Assembly (NCBI GenBank): GCA_002914845.1
Contig: JXTC01000270.1
Span: forward strand, 38,219-102,218
Length of the DNA stretch: 64,000 bases
Reading direction: 5' to 3'
From: Trema orientale
Lineage: Eukaryota; Streptophyta; Magnoliopsida; Rosales; Cannabaceae
How positions within the stretch are numbered: position 1 is the stretch's first letter; each line of letters starts with the position of its first letter. Under the pieces are notes generated by a model, which saw nothing but the letters and a program-made list of their open reading frames with translations, made no database searches and had not been told where the DNA came from. Made by a program: the position numbers and the translations under genes. This document shows, in pieces, positions 12,018 through 24,342 of this stretch.

Positions 12018-13050
12018 TGTTGGGATATTTTCCCTAAAAAGTAGATTTCCAATTTCACCCTTTTAGTGTAAACAATTTTCTCTTATATGTTATTAAACTG
12101 TCTCAGTTGATTAATAGTTTATTTATCTGAAAAGGATTCCATGACTTTATTGGTATATAAAGAAACAAACATGATGATGTATTAATTATGGGGATACTTG
12201 TTTCTTTATCTAAGTCTAAAGTAACTAATTCACAATCTATAAATAAAGAGGGAATACTTTATTTACTATAAGTTGTAGTGTTTGTCTATCTCAATGAGAA
12301 TAATGTGTCTCAAATCATTGAAATGTCTGACTTTTAATAGAAACACTGGTACAACATAAATAATTTATGTGTATTGAACTGGACTAGGTAATATAAAGGA
12401 TTAGAGTGTCATAACACAATTCTTAATATTATCATAAACTAGCTCTAAGTATATAGATCTTAATCCTTGATATTTGACTAGACTTGCATTTATAAGTTAT
12501 AGCCTTTTGATTTGTTAAAAGACTAGCCTCTGAGAAATTCGAGGCGAACTCTGGCATATTGGAGGTTATAATTTATAAATTGATGAGAGCACCACATAAT
12601 TAAGGATACTTTATATTAATGCCACTTTAGGGTCTTTCAATATTCTTGGAATAATTAAATATAAGGTATTAGTATTTACTTTGTGAATTGGTTAATAATT
12701 TTGTCTAAATAGCCAATGAGAACAAGATTATCGACAACATTATTTTTTGATAGAAAGATGTGTAACTTAAAGGTAAATATGTATTAGAGAGGTATTACGA
12801 TAATTTTACCTATACACTATGGCATTATTTCGGAATTTTACACGTGGTATAGAATATGTTAGATGGATCAGTTAGTCAAGATCAGTTGATTAAATCTCTA
12901 TAAAAGACACGACATTTAATCCAAGAGTGTGAGATTGGGCCTTTAGTGGAGTGTCTCATTTACTAATAGTAATTGGATAAATACTATAATATGAGTTATT
13001 ATGTATTTATCATACTATTTGAGCTTAGGTTATTTAGATCCATTAGAACC
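12018..13050 (+). repeat. Copia-type LTR, interrupted at its right side by element E
   Basis: The segment begins TGTTGGGATATTTTCCC. At 12935-12985 the text GGGCCTTTAGTGGAGT followed by TACTAATAGTAATT parallels GGACCTTTAGTAGAAT followed by AACTAATAGTACAA in the copia LTR at 44768. Both stretches fall about 915-925 bases into their LTRs, so the two belong to one diverged family. The LTR stops at 13050, where E's LTR starts. Confidence 0.55.
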
Positions 13051-13483
13051 TGACAAGTTTATATTAATGAAGTCTTCTCCCAAGTACAGGAGTGTTAAAG
13101 TAATAAATTACTCCACAAGCCCGAGGTCGATCCACCAGAAGGTTAGTGAATAATACAAAACCATAAAATATATGTTTTAAGAATAAAAAGGATGAGAGAA
13201 AGTACATTGTAGGATGATTATAACAGTATGAAATAAAGTGACAGAAATATAATGATATGAAGTTCCAAAATTAAACACCGGCTAAGATTAGGGGATCCAC
13301 TCTTAAGTAAATCAAATAAGCATAATCTAAGCTCTTTTATCACCTAATTGGAATCCACATACAACAGAGGTTTCAATCGGAGGATCTATCATTGAAAGTC
13401 TATTATTAGTTATTTATGTGATTTTATTAGTTCTCTTAATTATGTTCTTTGATAACGCCAACACTTGCAAATGTGGTCAAGCA
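13051..13483 (-). repeat. Element E 3' LTR, left part
   Basis: Matches 43009-43440 in the other LTR. It is broken by element D exactly after AAGCA (13479-13483), which is duplicated at 40926-40930. Confidence 0.8.
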
Positions 13484-13881
13484 TGTTAGCCTAAGATTAG
13501 CTAACCCAAGAGGAGGGGTGAATTGGTTTTTAAAAACTTTTACGAACTTTTCAAGATGGGCAAGTGAAATATGCAAGTAATGACAATATTAAGTAAAACT
13601 AGCTAAATAACAAGCACAAGCTGAAGGTAAATAAATTAAAGAGATAAGGATAGAGAAATGCAAATAATATTTTTATGAGGTTCAATAAACACAATGGTTT
13701 GTCTACGTCCCTGGCTCTTGGCAACACGCTTCGAGCTTTCCACTAACGGATTAAGAGAATGGACTTGACCAACCCTTATACACAACAAGTGATTTCTTCT
13801 TAGGTATACTCACGCATTTACAATAGCCTTGAATCCGGCTCTACTACGCCTAACTCAGATTGTTTCGACTCCGGTGCCAAT
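13484..13881 (-). repeat. Element D 3' LTR, left part
   Basis: Homologous to about 39594-39990 in the 5' LTR. It ends at CCAAT (13877-13881), the duplicated target of element A. Confidence 0.88.
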
Positions 13882-15534
13882 TGTTGGTTGGAATGTGCAA
13901 CTATAAATTATACTCACACGCTCCCATACAAGTGTACACGGTCACAAGTAATACAGATTTAGGAGTTAAGAGTGTCGAACCCATGAGGATTGATTACTGA
14001 TTCAGTGCTAAGTATTAAAATTGGTCGATCCTAGCTTTATCCAAACAATCGAAATATAGATTTTGAAGAAATAATATAAACACAACTAAACTATCATGCA
14101 AAATGAATGAAAACAAGCAATAAAAAAAATATCTAAGTTTACTAATTCTCCAACCATCCATTAAACACACAATTTCCTAATTTCCCTCTTACATTAATTA
14201 ATCTACTAGAGTTGTCAACCGAGAATTCGAATGTATTTACAAACTCTTTTTCAAGACATAAGTGAAAATATATAGTCAAGCTAATATGTTACTCCTAACA
14301 TAAATTGACTAGATTCATTAAGTTTAGTTATTCTCACACAAAGGTTGTACAAGTTACATTAGTATATTCTTATCCTATGCAAACTTACCCTAAACTAGGT
14401 AATCTTATGTTGTTCTACCTATGTCCAAACCTAAATTCCCCTTGCCAAGTTCATAAAGGTTTCACTCAACAATCTATTTAGTGATCAATTAAATAGAAGT
14501 AATAAGTATAAGGTAAAACGAATAACTCAACAATAGATTTTATTAATAAAGAGGAAAGAAATAAACAAATACAAAATACTAAGTTAGTTCACATAGCAAA
14601 ACTAGATAAAGAAATATTTAGTTCATAATACTAATTGAGAATAATAACACTATAATCCAATAAATTTAAGAAATACAAAATCAAAGAGAGAAAAGTTATA
14701 GAATTCCCCCTTAGAAAAGCTTGAAGGTGTTAATAGAGGTTGTCAAGCTCCTCCTCCAAGCTTGACTCTTGCTCCCTTGAATCCTCTCGCTAGGATTTTC
14801 TCTCAATTATACTGCTCTCTAAATATGGAAAATACAAAGAGAAACTCACAAAAAAATAAATAAAAGAAGCTAAGAACAAACTAAGATGTTGATGATGTGA
14901 AGGAAATTAAGAAATGAATTGGTTGAAGCATATCTTCATTTTCTTCTTCTTCTTCTTCTTCTTCTCCTTCCATGGCTGCCTCCCTCTCTTTCTCTCTATC
15001 CCTACATGTTTCTTACAACCCTAAAGATAAGGTTTTAAAGAGGTGGCTCTTGCAAACGTAAGGTAGGCTGAATTTGGACCCTTGGATCGTCAAAAAGTTG
15101 ATCTCGGCCGTCAATTATTGACTCAGGATATAGGGGGTGGCGCCGCGGCGCCATTTTTGGCGCTGTAGCCCCAAAACTACCAAAGAGTTGGCACTGCAGC
15201 ACCACTTTTGGCACTGCAGTGCCCCTTTTCTGCTGATTTGGTGCCTCGGCTTCCCGGGTGCACCATTTCTTTATTTGAGCTCCAATTTACCTTATTTTCA
15301 TTGCGTTACGACTGTATCAGATTGAACTTCGATTCTAATTAAAGACCCATTTGTGAGGTACGAATTCATCTAATTTTGTATTAAATACCTTTTTTTCATT
15401 CATCTATATACATAAATAAGCCAAACATCAAAACAACAAAAAAAAATAATTGAAACAACTTAAAATAAACAAGAACATAGTAAAACTTAAGGTACACTAG
15501 CACTTGATAACTCCATTTTTATAGACTTAATACA
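13882..15534 (-). repeat. Element A 3' LTR
   Basis: Pairs with 18249-19878 along its full length with scattered substitutions and small indels. It contains GC-rich palindromic words at 15140-15265 and a (CTT)n run near 14940-14965 that is shorter in the partner (19310-19335). Confidence 0.9.
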
Positions 15535-16850
15535 CCCCCAAACTTAAGATTTTGCTAGTTTCTCGAGTAAAAGAAAAAGAAAAATACCTAAAAATACACA
15601 AGAGGTAATGTACTGACACTGAGGATTTCCGATTGGTTCCTCAATACTCACATAACAACATAACTTAAAGAAAATACAAATATTGGCTAGGTATTCAAAA
15701 TAACTCAAGAGCACGTTGTATCTTAGATCGAATTTTCCATGCGTGTGTGTAAATGCCTTTCTCCTATCATTGTGTGAAATCCAGATAAGTTTATGCAAAT
15801 ATATATTAAGCACAAAATCTCAAAGATAATAATCAAGTTCCATAAGTTTACTTTTCAAATCCATCTCTACTAATGTAGATAAACACAATACCAAGGATCA
15901 AAAGATCTTCATTAAGGTTGTAATGTGGGCTTAGGTAAAGGTATGGTATTTTGGATAAAGTAAGCTCAAATCACCCTTAAGCGCATTAACTCTAGGACTC
16001 ATGTAGAGCTATTCTTTCACTCACCGAGTAACACACCAATGGAACAAAAATTTCTTTTTCTTCCATCAACACATAGCCAAATGCTTATCCCTTTTTTTTT
16101 CTTTTCTTTTTTTTTTTTGTTATTGAGTTGCACACCCCCAAACTTATTTATTTCTCTTATGAGCAAGTGTGTAACTCTTTTTTTTATTTTATATTATTAT
16201 TTTTACGATCTCACTCCACCCATCCTCCCATAACATAGCATAGCTCAAAATAATTCAATAAAAATAATTAATATGCTCAAGGGGTAAAGGTTGAATGATA
16301 TTATTTTAGGTTAAACTAATATATGTGTAATTCAAAAAGAAAAGGTTTTACAAGGCTCAAAATGGGTGTACTAGGGATAAAATATACTATGGTTAGCTTG
16401 AACAGCTCAAACGGTCCAAAGATTGTCTAAATCCTTTCCTTGATAAAATGTTATCTAGGATTTTACCTCAATAGATTATCAAGCAAATTCTAGCACTTGT
16501 GAGATTATTAAAATGTCATGTTCACATAAACATTCTCTAGATTTATACACAAATCAAATATCAAGGCATTGTACTTAATATAGTCTTTCACAATCAAAAT
16601 GGAACTAACACAAGAGTTATCCATAAGACTAAGCCAATATCCACATTTTTCAACCAGTTATGCACAAATTCGCCCCAAGTTCTTATCATTGGAATATGGT
16701 AATCATCAAAGAAAGTACAAAATACCTCTATTTATTCAAATACATAATCACATAACTAGGAAAATAAACACACAACACAAACAAACTAACACAAGCACAA
16801 TCCAACAAGGTTTACTCCCTTTCCCAAACTTAGCATGCAAAATATAAAAA
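15535..16850 (-). other. Polypurine tract and conserved non-coding block of element A
   Basis: The first bases are the polypurine tract (minus AAGTTTGGGGG). The block then carries text shared with B (24343-25735) and partly with C (30672-31620), e.g. TTGTAATGTGGGCTTAGG, AATTCTAGCAC and CATTCTCTAGAT. A T-rich homopolymer run sits at 16090-16120. No frame is conserved. Confidence 0.7.
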
Positions 16851-17351
16851 AATTAAAGTATAAAAGAATGAGTTTAGGGATACTCCTCTCGTTGGCACAT
16901 AGCCATGAAACTTGATCTCCTTGAAGTGGCACCAACTCCTTGGATTGCTCAACACACCAAAATGAAAAGAAATACTTGGGTTGCCTCCTAAGAAGCGCTT
17001 GAATTTAAGGCTTCGACTCGCCATTTTACTTGTGGTACATCCATAAGTTAAGACCACATGAGGTCTACCCTTTATATCATCAATTGACCATCCCAATATG
17101 TGGATGTGGTCTTCTGGGCTCCTAGCTTTAGAATGCAACACTTCATATCCATAATTTTGACAGAAGAAATGGTAAGAATGAGTTACCAATGGTTCACTTG
17201 TTAGAAATTGTTGATTTAGTGGTTGTGGACAAAAAACTTCCTCTCCAAGGTCTTCAATTCGAAGCTTTCTCATTAATGGTGGCTTTGGGATTGGATTTTC
17301 TTCAAAGGATGTCATGTTGATATTCGCATATTGCTCCACATCACTTTGCAT
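16851..17351 (-). pseudogene. Degenerate 3' internal ORF remnant of element A
   Basis: The frame contains KRFLGGNPS and, near its end, RGVSLNS. The same words occur in element B at 25735-25920, so they are inherited from the common ancestor. The product is unknown; no enzyme motif is visible. Confidence 0.5.
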
Positions 17352-17387
17352 AGTGGTTTTTTCCTCATCTCCCTCCTTTTCTTGAAG

Positions 17388-18125
17388 CTAAAATATCGAC
17401 TCATCATTATACAAACCATTACAAGTTGTAGTGGTACAATATTTCTCCTCCGGTGTTGAGTTAATGTTGCTATGAAAGGTACCTTCGGGATGGTTGATGA
17501 TTGTAGCAAGATGGCCTACTTGATATTCAAGATTTCGGATTGAGGCATCTTGCTCTTGGAGGAAAGGATCCATTCTTTGCATTTGTTGCATCATCATGTC
17601 TTCCAAGGATGGTTTTTCCTCTTGCTTGGGGAGGTATGCATCCGTTCTTTTTATGTAGTACTCAAGCACCTCCTCCAATGATGGCTTCTCCTCTTGTATA
17701 GGTGGTTGATGATGAAACTCCGATGTGAACATAGGCTCGTTGTGGAAATTTGGTGATGGGCCTTAATTGTTGCACCAAGAGTAATCATGGTATGCCTCCC
17801 AACTTGGATTATAGAAATTTGAGTGCGGATAGCTTTGTTACATATGGCCATTAGCAACAAAGTATACCGGTTGCAAGTTGTATGGGCATCCTTCCCTTGG
17901 GTGGCTTCCTCTACATAATTGGTACTTCATGAATGGACAATAGGAAGCTTGTGCACTCAAGGCATCTACCTTCTTGGTCAATTTACTCACTCGAGCATTC
18001 AACTCCATCATTTCTAGTTTTTTGTTCACTTCACTCAATTGAGTGCTCAAAGCCATGAGAGATTCGTGCCATTGTCCATCAGTGTTCATCATATCTCTAC
18101 CTCTATAATAATCATAGTATGCCAT
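17388..18125 (-). pseudogene. Shortened gag-like ORF of element A
   Basis: It begins with MAYYDYYRGRD (ATG at 18125) and runs through a helical region and a Cys-rich segment (CPFMKYQLC followed by HPREGCPYN). After a stop and frame change it reaches LEYQVGHLATIINHPEGTF, the equivalent of the Athila gag motif LEVQVGQLANAINNRPQG seen intact in B. An internal duplication is visible (EEKPSLEEVLEYY and EEKPSLEDMMMQQ). The usual capsid part of gag is missing, leaving mainly the nucleocapsid end and linker. Confidence 0.65.
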
Positions 18126-18221
18126 CGAAAAGACCTTAAACAAAATAAATAAATAAATAAATGAAAAGTTTGAATTAAAGCTAGAATCGATTAGTATTAA
18201 TATTAACAAGAATTAGTATTT

Positions 18222-18248
18222 CAATCACCTGCAATGGCGCCAAAAACT
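18222..18248 (-). other. Primer-binding site of element A (tRNA-Asp type)
   Basis: The minus strand reads TGGCGCCATTGCAGGTGATT immediately downstream of the 5' LTR after a short AGTTTT spacer. It resembles the tRNA-Asp primer site of Athila elements. Confidence 0.8.
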
Positions 18249-19878
18249 TGTTGGTTGGAATGTATAACTATAAATTATACTCACACACTCCCATACAAGT
18301 GCACACGGTCACAAGTAATATAGATTTAGGAGTTAAGAATGTCGAATCTACTAGGATTGATTACTAATTCAATGCTAAGTATTAAAATTGGTCAATCCTA
18401 ACTTTATCCAAACAACCGAAATATAGATTTTGAAGAAATAATATAAAGACAACTAAACTATCATGCAAAATAAATAAAAGCAAGAAATAAGAAAAATGTC
18501 TAGGTTTACTAATTCCCAAACCATCCTTTAAACACAATATTTACCAATTTCCCTCTTACATTAATTAATCCACTAGAGTTGTCAACCGAGAATTTGAATG
18601 TATTCACAAACTCTTTTTCAAGACATAAGTGAAAATATCTAGATAAGCTAATATATTCCTCCTAATATAAATTGACTAGATTCATTTAGTTTAGTTATTC
18701 TCACACAAAGGTTGCACAAGTCACATAGGTATATTCATATCCTATGCAAACTTACCCCAAACTAGGTAATCTTATGTTGTTCTACCTATATTCAAACCTA
18801 AATTTCCCTTTCCAAGTTCATAAAGGTTTCACTCAACAATCTATTTAGTGATCAATTAAATAGAAGCAATAAGTATAAGGTAGAACAAATAACTCAACAA
18901 TGGATTTGATTAATGAAGAGGAAAGAAATAAACAAACACAAAATACCAAGTTGGTTCACATAGCAAAACTAGACAAATAAATATTTAGTTCATAATATTA
19001 ATTGAGAATAATAATATTAAAATCTAATAAATTCAAGAAATACAAAATCAAAGAGAGAAAAGTTATAGAATTCTCCCTTAGAAAAGCTTGAAAATATTCA
19101 TAGAGGTTGTCAAGCTTCTCCTCCAAGCTTGGCTCTTACTCCCTTGGATCCTCTCTCTAGGAATTGCTCTCAACTATACCACTCTCTAAATATGGAAAAT
19201 ACAGAGAGAAACTCACAAGAAAATAAAGAAAAGAAGCTAAGAACAAACTAAGATGTTGATGATGTGAAGGAAATCAAGAAATGAGTTGGTTGGAGCATAT
19301 CTTCATATTCTTCCTCTTCTTCTTCTTCTCCTTCTGTGGCTGTCTCCCTCTCTTTCTCTCTATTTCTACATGTCTTTTACAACCCTAAAGACAGGGTTTT
19401 AAAGAGGTGGCTCTTACAAACCTAAGACAAGATGAATTTAGACCCTTGGATTGTCAAAACGTTGATTTTGGCCGTCAATTATTGACTCTGGACGTAAGGG
19501 GTGGCACCGCGGCGCATTTTTGGCACGACGGCTCTAAAACTACCCGAGAGTTGGCGCTGCAATGCCCCTTTTCTGCTGGTTTGGCGCCTCAGGTTCTTGG
19601 GTGCGCCATTTCTTCGTTTGAGCTCCGATTTGCCTCATTTTCATTGCGTTACGACCATATCGGATTGAACTTTGAATGTGATGGTTTAAAAGACCTATTT
19701 GTGAGGTACAAATTCATCTCATTTTATATCAAACACCTTTGTTTCATTCATCTATATACATAAACAAGTAAAACATCAAAACAACAAAAAAATAATTGAA
19801 ACAACTTAAAATAAACAAGAACATAGCAAAACTTAAGGTAGATTAGCACTTGATAACTCTATTTTTATGGACTTAACA
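18249..19878 (-). repeat. Element A 5' LTR
   Basis: Begins TGTTGG and ends TTAACA. GC-rich palindromic words (GCACCGCGGCGC-like) lie at 19503-19610, in U3 for the minus-strand reading. Confidence 0.9.
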
Positions 19879-19883
19879 CCAAT

Positions 19884-20831
19884 CTTACATAAACCGGGTT
19901 ATTTATAAATCTGGTGTCAATCTAACCTCACAATTATAATTTAGTTTTTGTTGAAATACTCAACTAGAATCTCTCTCTAATAAAGATAATTGATACAAGA
20001 TAAACTTTGAGAGAATAAATGTGAATACAAGATATGATCTAGTTTAGCTCAAGTGATTTTTGTGAAAAAGTAGCTTTGAAAGTAAAAATCACAAAAATTG
20101 ATTTGAACAACTTGAATATATGATACGAGCAACGTAAGGATGTTCAAAAGTTGTTTAAAGTCTTAGAAAAACTTCTATTTATAGACTTGAATAAAAACTA
20201 TCTATTTTAAACCGTTTGATAAACAATCTGTCATTTTCGATAGACTAAAAGTGTGTTTTCGGTCCACTGAAAATACTAGTTGTTGATAGTGCAATTCTAA
20301 CAGTTAAATTTAAAAAACTGTTGAAATTCAACATAGAATCGGTAGACTGAAAACTGGGAATCGATTTACCGAAAATACCAGAGAGCTTATTTTGATTTTA
20401 TTTCAAGTTTTTTTCGATTCTTTTCAAAATTGTGACTTCTTAAATTAATTTCTAAGAAATATGGGTACTATAAAAATTCATAAATCAATTTAAAAACTTA
20501 TAAAATAAATTTTCAAACTTTAATTGGAGATAAACTAGTTTGACTGCATTCGTTTGAAAATTTCCTATTTTTATAAAAATTTGAGCCATTAAGATCATAT
20601 TATATGTAAACAAGTATTCAAATACAAGAACTAAGTAATTAACCTTTACTATTCTAAGTCTTGTATTCTTGATCTTTGTCTTCAAGCTCTTTTCCATAAA
20701 CCATCTTGAATGTCTTGTGACCCTTTCAATTTAGATTGCTACATACTCAAGTAGATTATTAATTCTTGATCATATGTTTGTTAACTTTAAAACATGAATA
20801 TAAGATTGATAATACAAAGCATGAGTCAACA
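19884..20831 (-). repeat. Element D 3' LTR, right part
   Basis: Resumes after element A and matches 39990-40925. CTATTTATA at 20175-20183 reads TATAAATAG on the minus strand and is the LTR promoter TATA. Upstream (higher coordinates, 20230-20385) are imperfect palindromes of the TTTCGGTNNACCGAAA type. Confidence 0.88.
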
Positions 20832-21289
20832 ATCTCCCCCTTTTTGATGATAACAAACATTTGATTTAAGGGAAAAAGAATAGAGTAAGGAATAAGATTT
20901 TAGTAAATAAGGATAAGTGTCCTTGCCAAACTCTTGAATGCTCCCCCTCAAAATATACTTAATGTTAAAAAAATTAAACTCCTTTTATTTGTTAAACTTG
21001 TAAAGGTTGCATATTTTGAAAATCTATGCCAATTTGGATACCAATTATATCTGAAAAAAAATACCAATTAAGTCAAAGCACTTCAATTAAATCAAAGTTC
21101 ACGTTCTTCTCCCCCTTTTGATATCATCAAAAAAACATTACAAGTAAAAAAATATCAACGAGATGCGAATAAGAATAACAATGTGAAATAAAATATCCAA
21201 TTCAAACAAAACATAGAGTTCATACATTGAACAACCAAAGAGAATAGAAGTTAAAAAGAATTAAAGAAAAACAAGATAAGAGATCTATG
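20832..21289 (-). other. Polypurine tract and 3' untranslated part of element D
   Basis: On the minus strand AAAAAGGGGGAGAT abuts the LTR. A second purine-rich stretch (minus AAAAGGGGGAGAA) lies near 21110-21122, as often seen in SIRE-type elements. No coding sequence. Confidence 0.7.
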
Positions 21290-22506
21290 GAGGAGGAAAT
21301 CGCTCAAAGAATGATTGCATCATCCTCATCATCTCGTCTTATTTATCTTAGAGTATCTGAAATTGACGCTCTTGGTGCTGACGAATAGAATTGATGTCGA
21401 TTGAAACAATTTGGAAATGCTCGAGCCCGGTGTCATGCAGATGCTAGATGTCAAGCTGAATGGTGTTAATGCATTCTGAGATGCTGTTGAAAGCTTCTTG
21501 AAAATCAATCAAAGACTTGTGTAGGTGCCTCTTGAGCATGAGTGCCCTCAATAGCACCTTCAACGGTTTCTTGAGCAGTTGTGCCAAGACGACTACCACC
21601 AGCTTCTTATTGAGCTCCTGTACCTTGATCATGCCCTTGTTTGGTTTTGGCGACCCATTCATTATTAAGGAAGCTGAATCCCATGAGACTGAAAGTCTTG
21701 TTATTGATTTCAATATCAATAGTCTACGGTTGTCGTTCGGCCTCATCAAAAGGTGGGATATTGAAATGTTGGAAGACGCAGATATGGAGAAAACCATAAG
21801 GAAGTGAGGATCTCCTATTTTCTATCGCATCAATCATTTCATGGATAATGAAGTATAGGAGGTTTAACCTTCTCCCAATAAGAATGGAGTCAACGAAACC
21901 AAGGTCACAAAAGGTAGGTGCATCCCTATGGCCACCACGAGGAATCATATTCTGAGACAAGAATTAGAACAGAATCCTAGCCTCTAGGGTAAGATTAATG
22001 ACATGAAGCTTAGGCTGAAAACTGTCAGGAGAACAGACTCTAAGTAGGGCTTCTTAAGGGTCAAAATCATCAAGCATAGGCCAAGAGTTGGTTATGAGAA
22101 ACTTATAACCACCCAGAGATAAATGAAAAAGGTCTGCTAGAAGTTGTACAGTAACTTCAAAATCAATCTCCTTAAGGGAACTATATATAGCATGTTGTCC
22201 TCTAGAGATATTGGCACAAGCATAGAGTCCTCTAACCAATCTAGGATACCCCATCTCTTTAATAGAGCAGAATTCAGTCTAACCCATGTTTTCCATGTAC
22301 AGTGGGACATTGACACGATCTAAGTCTCTAAAATTGAAGGTTCTACCTCATACAATAGTTTTCTTAAAGAAAATCTCCTTATCTCTAGACATAAGAGCAG
22401 GCGACCCTAAGAGAGGAATATCAAACCTTGCTTTGGTGCATTGTTCGGATTTCTCTGCTCGAATTTCTTTACCTTTACGCCTTGGGTTTTTTCTTCTAGG
22501 AGTCAT
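21290..22506 (-). pseudogene. Extra ORF downstream of pol in element D (SIRE-type accessory ORF)
   Basis: It starts at ATG 22506 (MTPRRKNPRRKGKE, very basic) and continues through several in-frame stops and shifts to about 21290. Recognisable pieces include 22350-22506, 22054-22254 and 21724-21960. It lies between pol and the 3' LTR, on the pol strand. This position is where SIRE/Maximus elements carry an additional ORF, sometimes called env-like. The text resembles plant transposon-associated proteins of unknown function; no signal peptide or membrane segment is evident here. Function not assigned. Confidence 0.5.
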
Positions 22507-22790
22507 TTGACAAGAGACGATAAGAACAAACAGAGACCCAAAAGAATTTCGGATTCTAGGGTTATAAGAAGATGAAAGATTTGATTTTGGTGCCAAAAGA
22601 GTAGGAAAAATAGTGAAAAAGACAGAAAAAGCGATAAAATTCACTCTGGTTGGAAGAAAATTGAGTGATTTAGAGAGAAAATTGGATGGGAATGGAAGAG
22701 AGAGTTTTAAAGTAAGTGAGAGAGTGATTTCGGTGGAAAGAGTGAGAGAGAATAAGAGAAAAGATGTCAAAATGGCTAAATACTCGCAGA
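22507..22790 (-). other. Element D spacer between pol and the extra ORF, left part
   Basis: Non-coding internal sequence of D. It is interrupted after GCAGA (22786-22790), which pairs with GCAGG (34793-34797) as the slightly decayed target duplication of element B. Confidence 0.6.
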
Positions 22791-24342
22791 TATTGTGGGT
22801 TTGTTCAACACCACAGAATTGCAAGTGCACAATGTCGGTTACAAGTAATAAAATGATGAGATGAGTATCGTCCCACGGAGATTGCTACTACTTTTATGCT
22901 AATTACGAAAATTATAATAATTCTAAGATTATCAAAACAAGCAATATTCAAGACAAATAAATGGGCAACTGAATTAAAATAACAACTAGGAAAAGCAAGT
23001 AAAATAGGTTCAAATTCAATAGAAAATAAAGACTAGAATTGCTAGCTACCCTACCCTTCCTATTGTGTCATTTACCTCTCTTTCTCCCTAATTAATTTAA
23101 CCAAATTGTTGTTAACCGGATGTGCTAATCTATTTGCAAGCTTCTTCTGTTGTCATGCAAGTATTTCCACTCAACCCAACCCACTATATTCCTATGAAGA
23201 TCAAAATTGAATGAAATCATTCAAAGCAAGCATCCCTAGTGGTTACACATACTAATTAGGTATATTCCTATCCTAATTAAATGTATGTATCTCCATCTAA
23301 GGCTAAATACACAACTTAGTCCCCACTCCATCATGTATTTCCAAAGTTCACTCTAGTTATTGGCCAAGTAACTAGTAGCATTAAGCACAAGATAAAGAAA
23401 CCAACAATTTAGATAATTAGATGTTGAAATAAGAGATAAACAAACACAATATTACAAGGTTAGTTCACATAGCAACTCTAGACAAGAGAGATTTTAGCTC
23501 ATGATAGAAATAAAAAGAACAATCAAATCCATATATAAATCCATTGAAAAATAATAACAATCAAAGAAGGAGAAGAAAATTGAGAATAAAACTAGATATG
23601 GATTGATGCTCCTCCAATAATTGGTACAATAAGCTCCAATGAATTGCTCTCTAACTTCTACTATGAGTTTTTTCTCTTAAAACTAGAAATTAAAAAGAGA
23701 ATTACAATATTTTTTTTTTTTGGTATTTTCTCTCCAGGAATCTCTCCTTGGAATTTTCTCTCCAAGGGAAAAATAATGAACTAAGCTATCTCCCTTGAAT
23801 TGTGTGCCTCCACCTCCAAAAATAGGGTTTTCTATCTAAGAGGCTCTTGCACACTTAAAGTAAGGTCTAATCTTGGCCTTTGATTCCTTAAAAAGTGATC
23901 TACGACGTCCATTTTGAGTCTTGGATGCGGAAGATGGCATTGCAGTGCCAAAAACAGGCACCGCGGTGCCAAAAACATTTGTTCTCCTTCGAATTGGCAC
24001 CGCAATGCCACTTTCTGGCACTGCGGTGCTACTTGCTGGCACTGCGGTGCCACTTTCTGGCTCCCGGTGCTACGTGCCACTTTCTGGCACTGCGGCGCTA
24101 GCTCTCTGGTCCTGCGAGGCTTATAGCGCCCTTTGGCTCCCTTTTTTGTGTCCTCTTGCTCCTTTTTGCTTCTTTTTGACCCTTTTTTGCATCATCTTCT
24201 AATGTTTCATTCTTCTACCATAAAAACAAACCAAATATCAAAATAACACCAAACTCACAAGAAATAACTTTATTTTTCAAAGAAACATAGCAAAATCAAA
24301 GCTAGAAAAGCATAGAATAACTCCATTTTCATGGAGTTATCA
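22791..24342 (-). repeat. Element B 3' LTR
   Basis: Pairs with 28662-29172 plus 33709-34792. The outer terminus is TATTGTGG where the partner has TGTTGTGG, so the TG has mutated. It ends with a perfect hairpin (ATAACTCCAT, loop, ATGGAGTTAT, at 24317-24342). U3 holds a palindrome array at 23936-24100. Confidence 0.9.
23936..24100. repeat. Array of GC-rich 14-bp palindromes in element B U3
   Basis: About seven units of GGCACCGCGGTGCC or one-to-three-base variants, spaced about 20-35 bases, separated by CACTTTCT or AAAACA-type spacers. The surrounding LTR is AT-rich, so the contrast is strong. The array is upstream of the presumed transcription start on the minus strand. Confidence 0.85.

Larger units (their letters stand above)
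13882..19878 (-). mobile_element. Element A: non-autonomous Athila-like retrotransposon
   Basis: Target duplication CCAAT on both sides (13877-13881, 19879-19883). LTRs are 13882-15534 and 18249-19878, TG...CA. The primer site next to the right LTR reads TGGCGCCATTGCAGGTGATT on the minus strand, of tRNA-Asp type as in Athila. The minus-strand polypurine tract AAGTTTGGGGG adjoins the left LTR. The 2.7-kb interior has only a shortened gag-like frame; there is no protease, RT, RNase H or integrase. It depends on another element for movement if it moves at all. Confidence 0.9.

Noticed and set aside
18222..18248. tRNA-like text TGGCGCC near LTR edges
   Set aside because: Only the 3' acceptor complement is present, as expected for a primer-binding site; no cloverleaf can be drawn.
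22348..22830. Full 160-codon frame including a hydrophobic N-terminal part
   Set aside because: The part right of 22506 is spacer plus B LTR sequence. Only the segment from the ATG at 22506 belongs to the extra ORF.
23936..24100. CRISPR-like look of the repeated dyads
   Set aside because: Units vary, spacers are short and repetitive, no cas genes exist, and the context is a plant LTR.
23832..24202. Overlapping open frames on both strands through the palindrome array (also 34267-34651)
   Set aside because: Their protein text simply mirrors the DNA repeat in several frames. They lie in LTR U3 and differ between the two LTR copies, so they are not genes.
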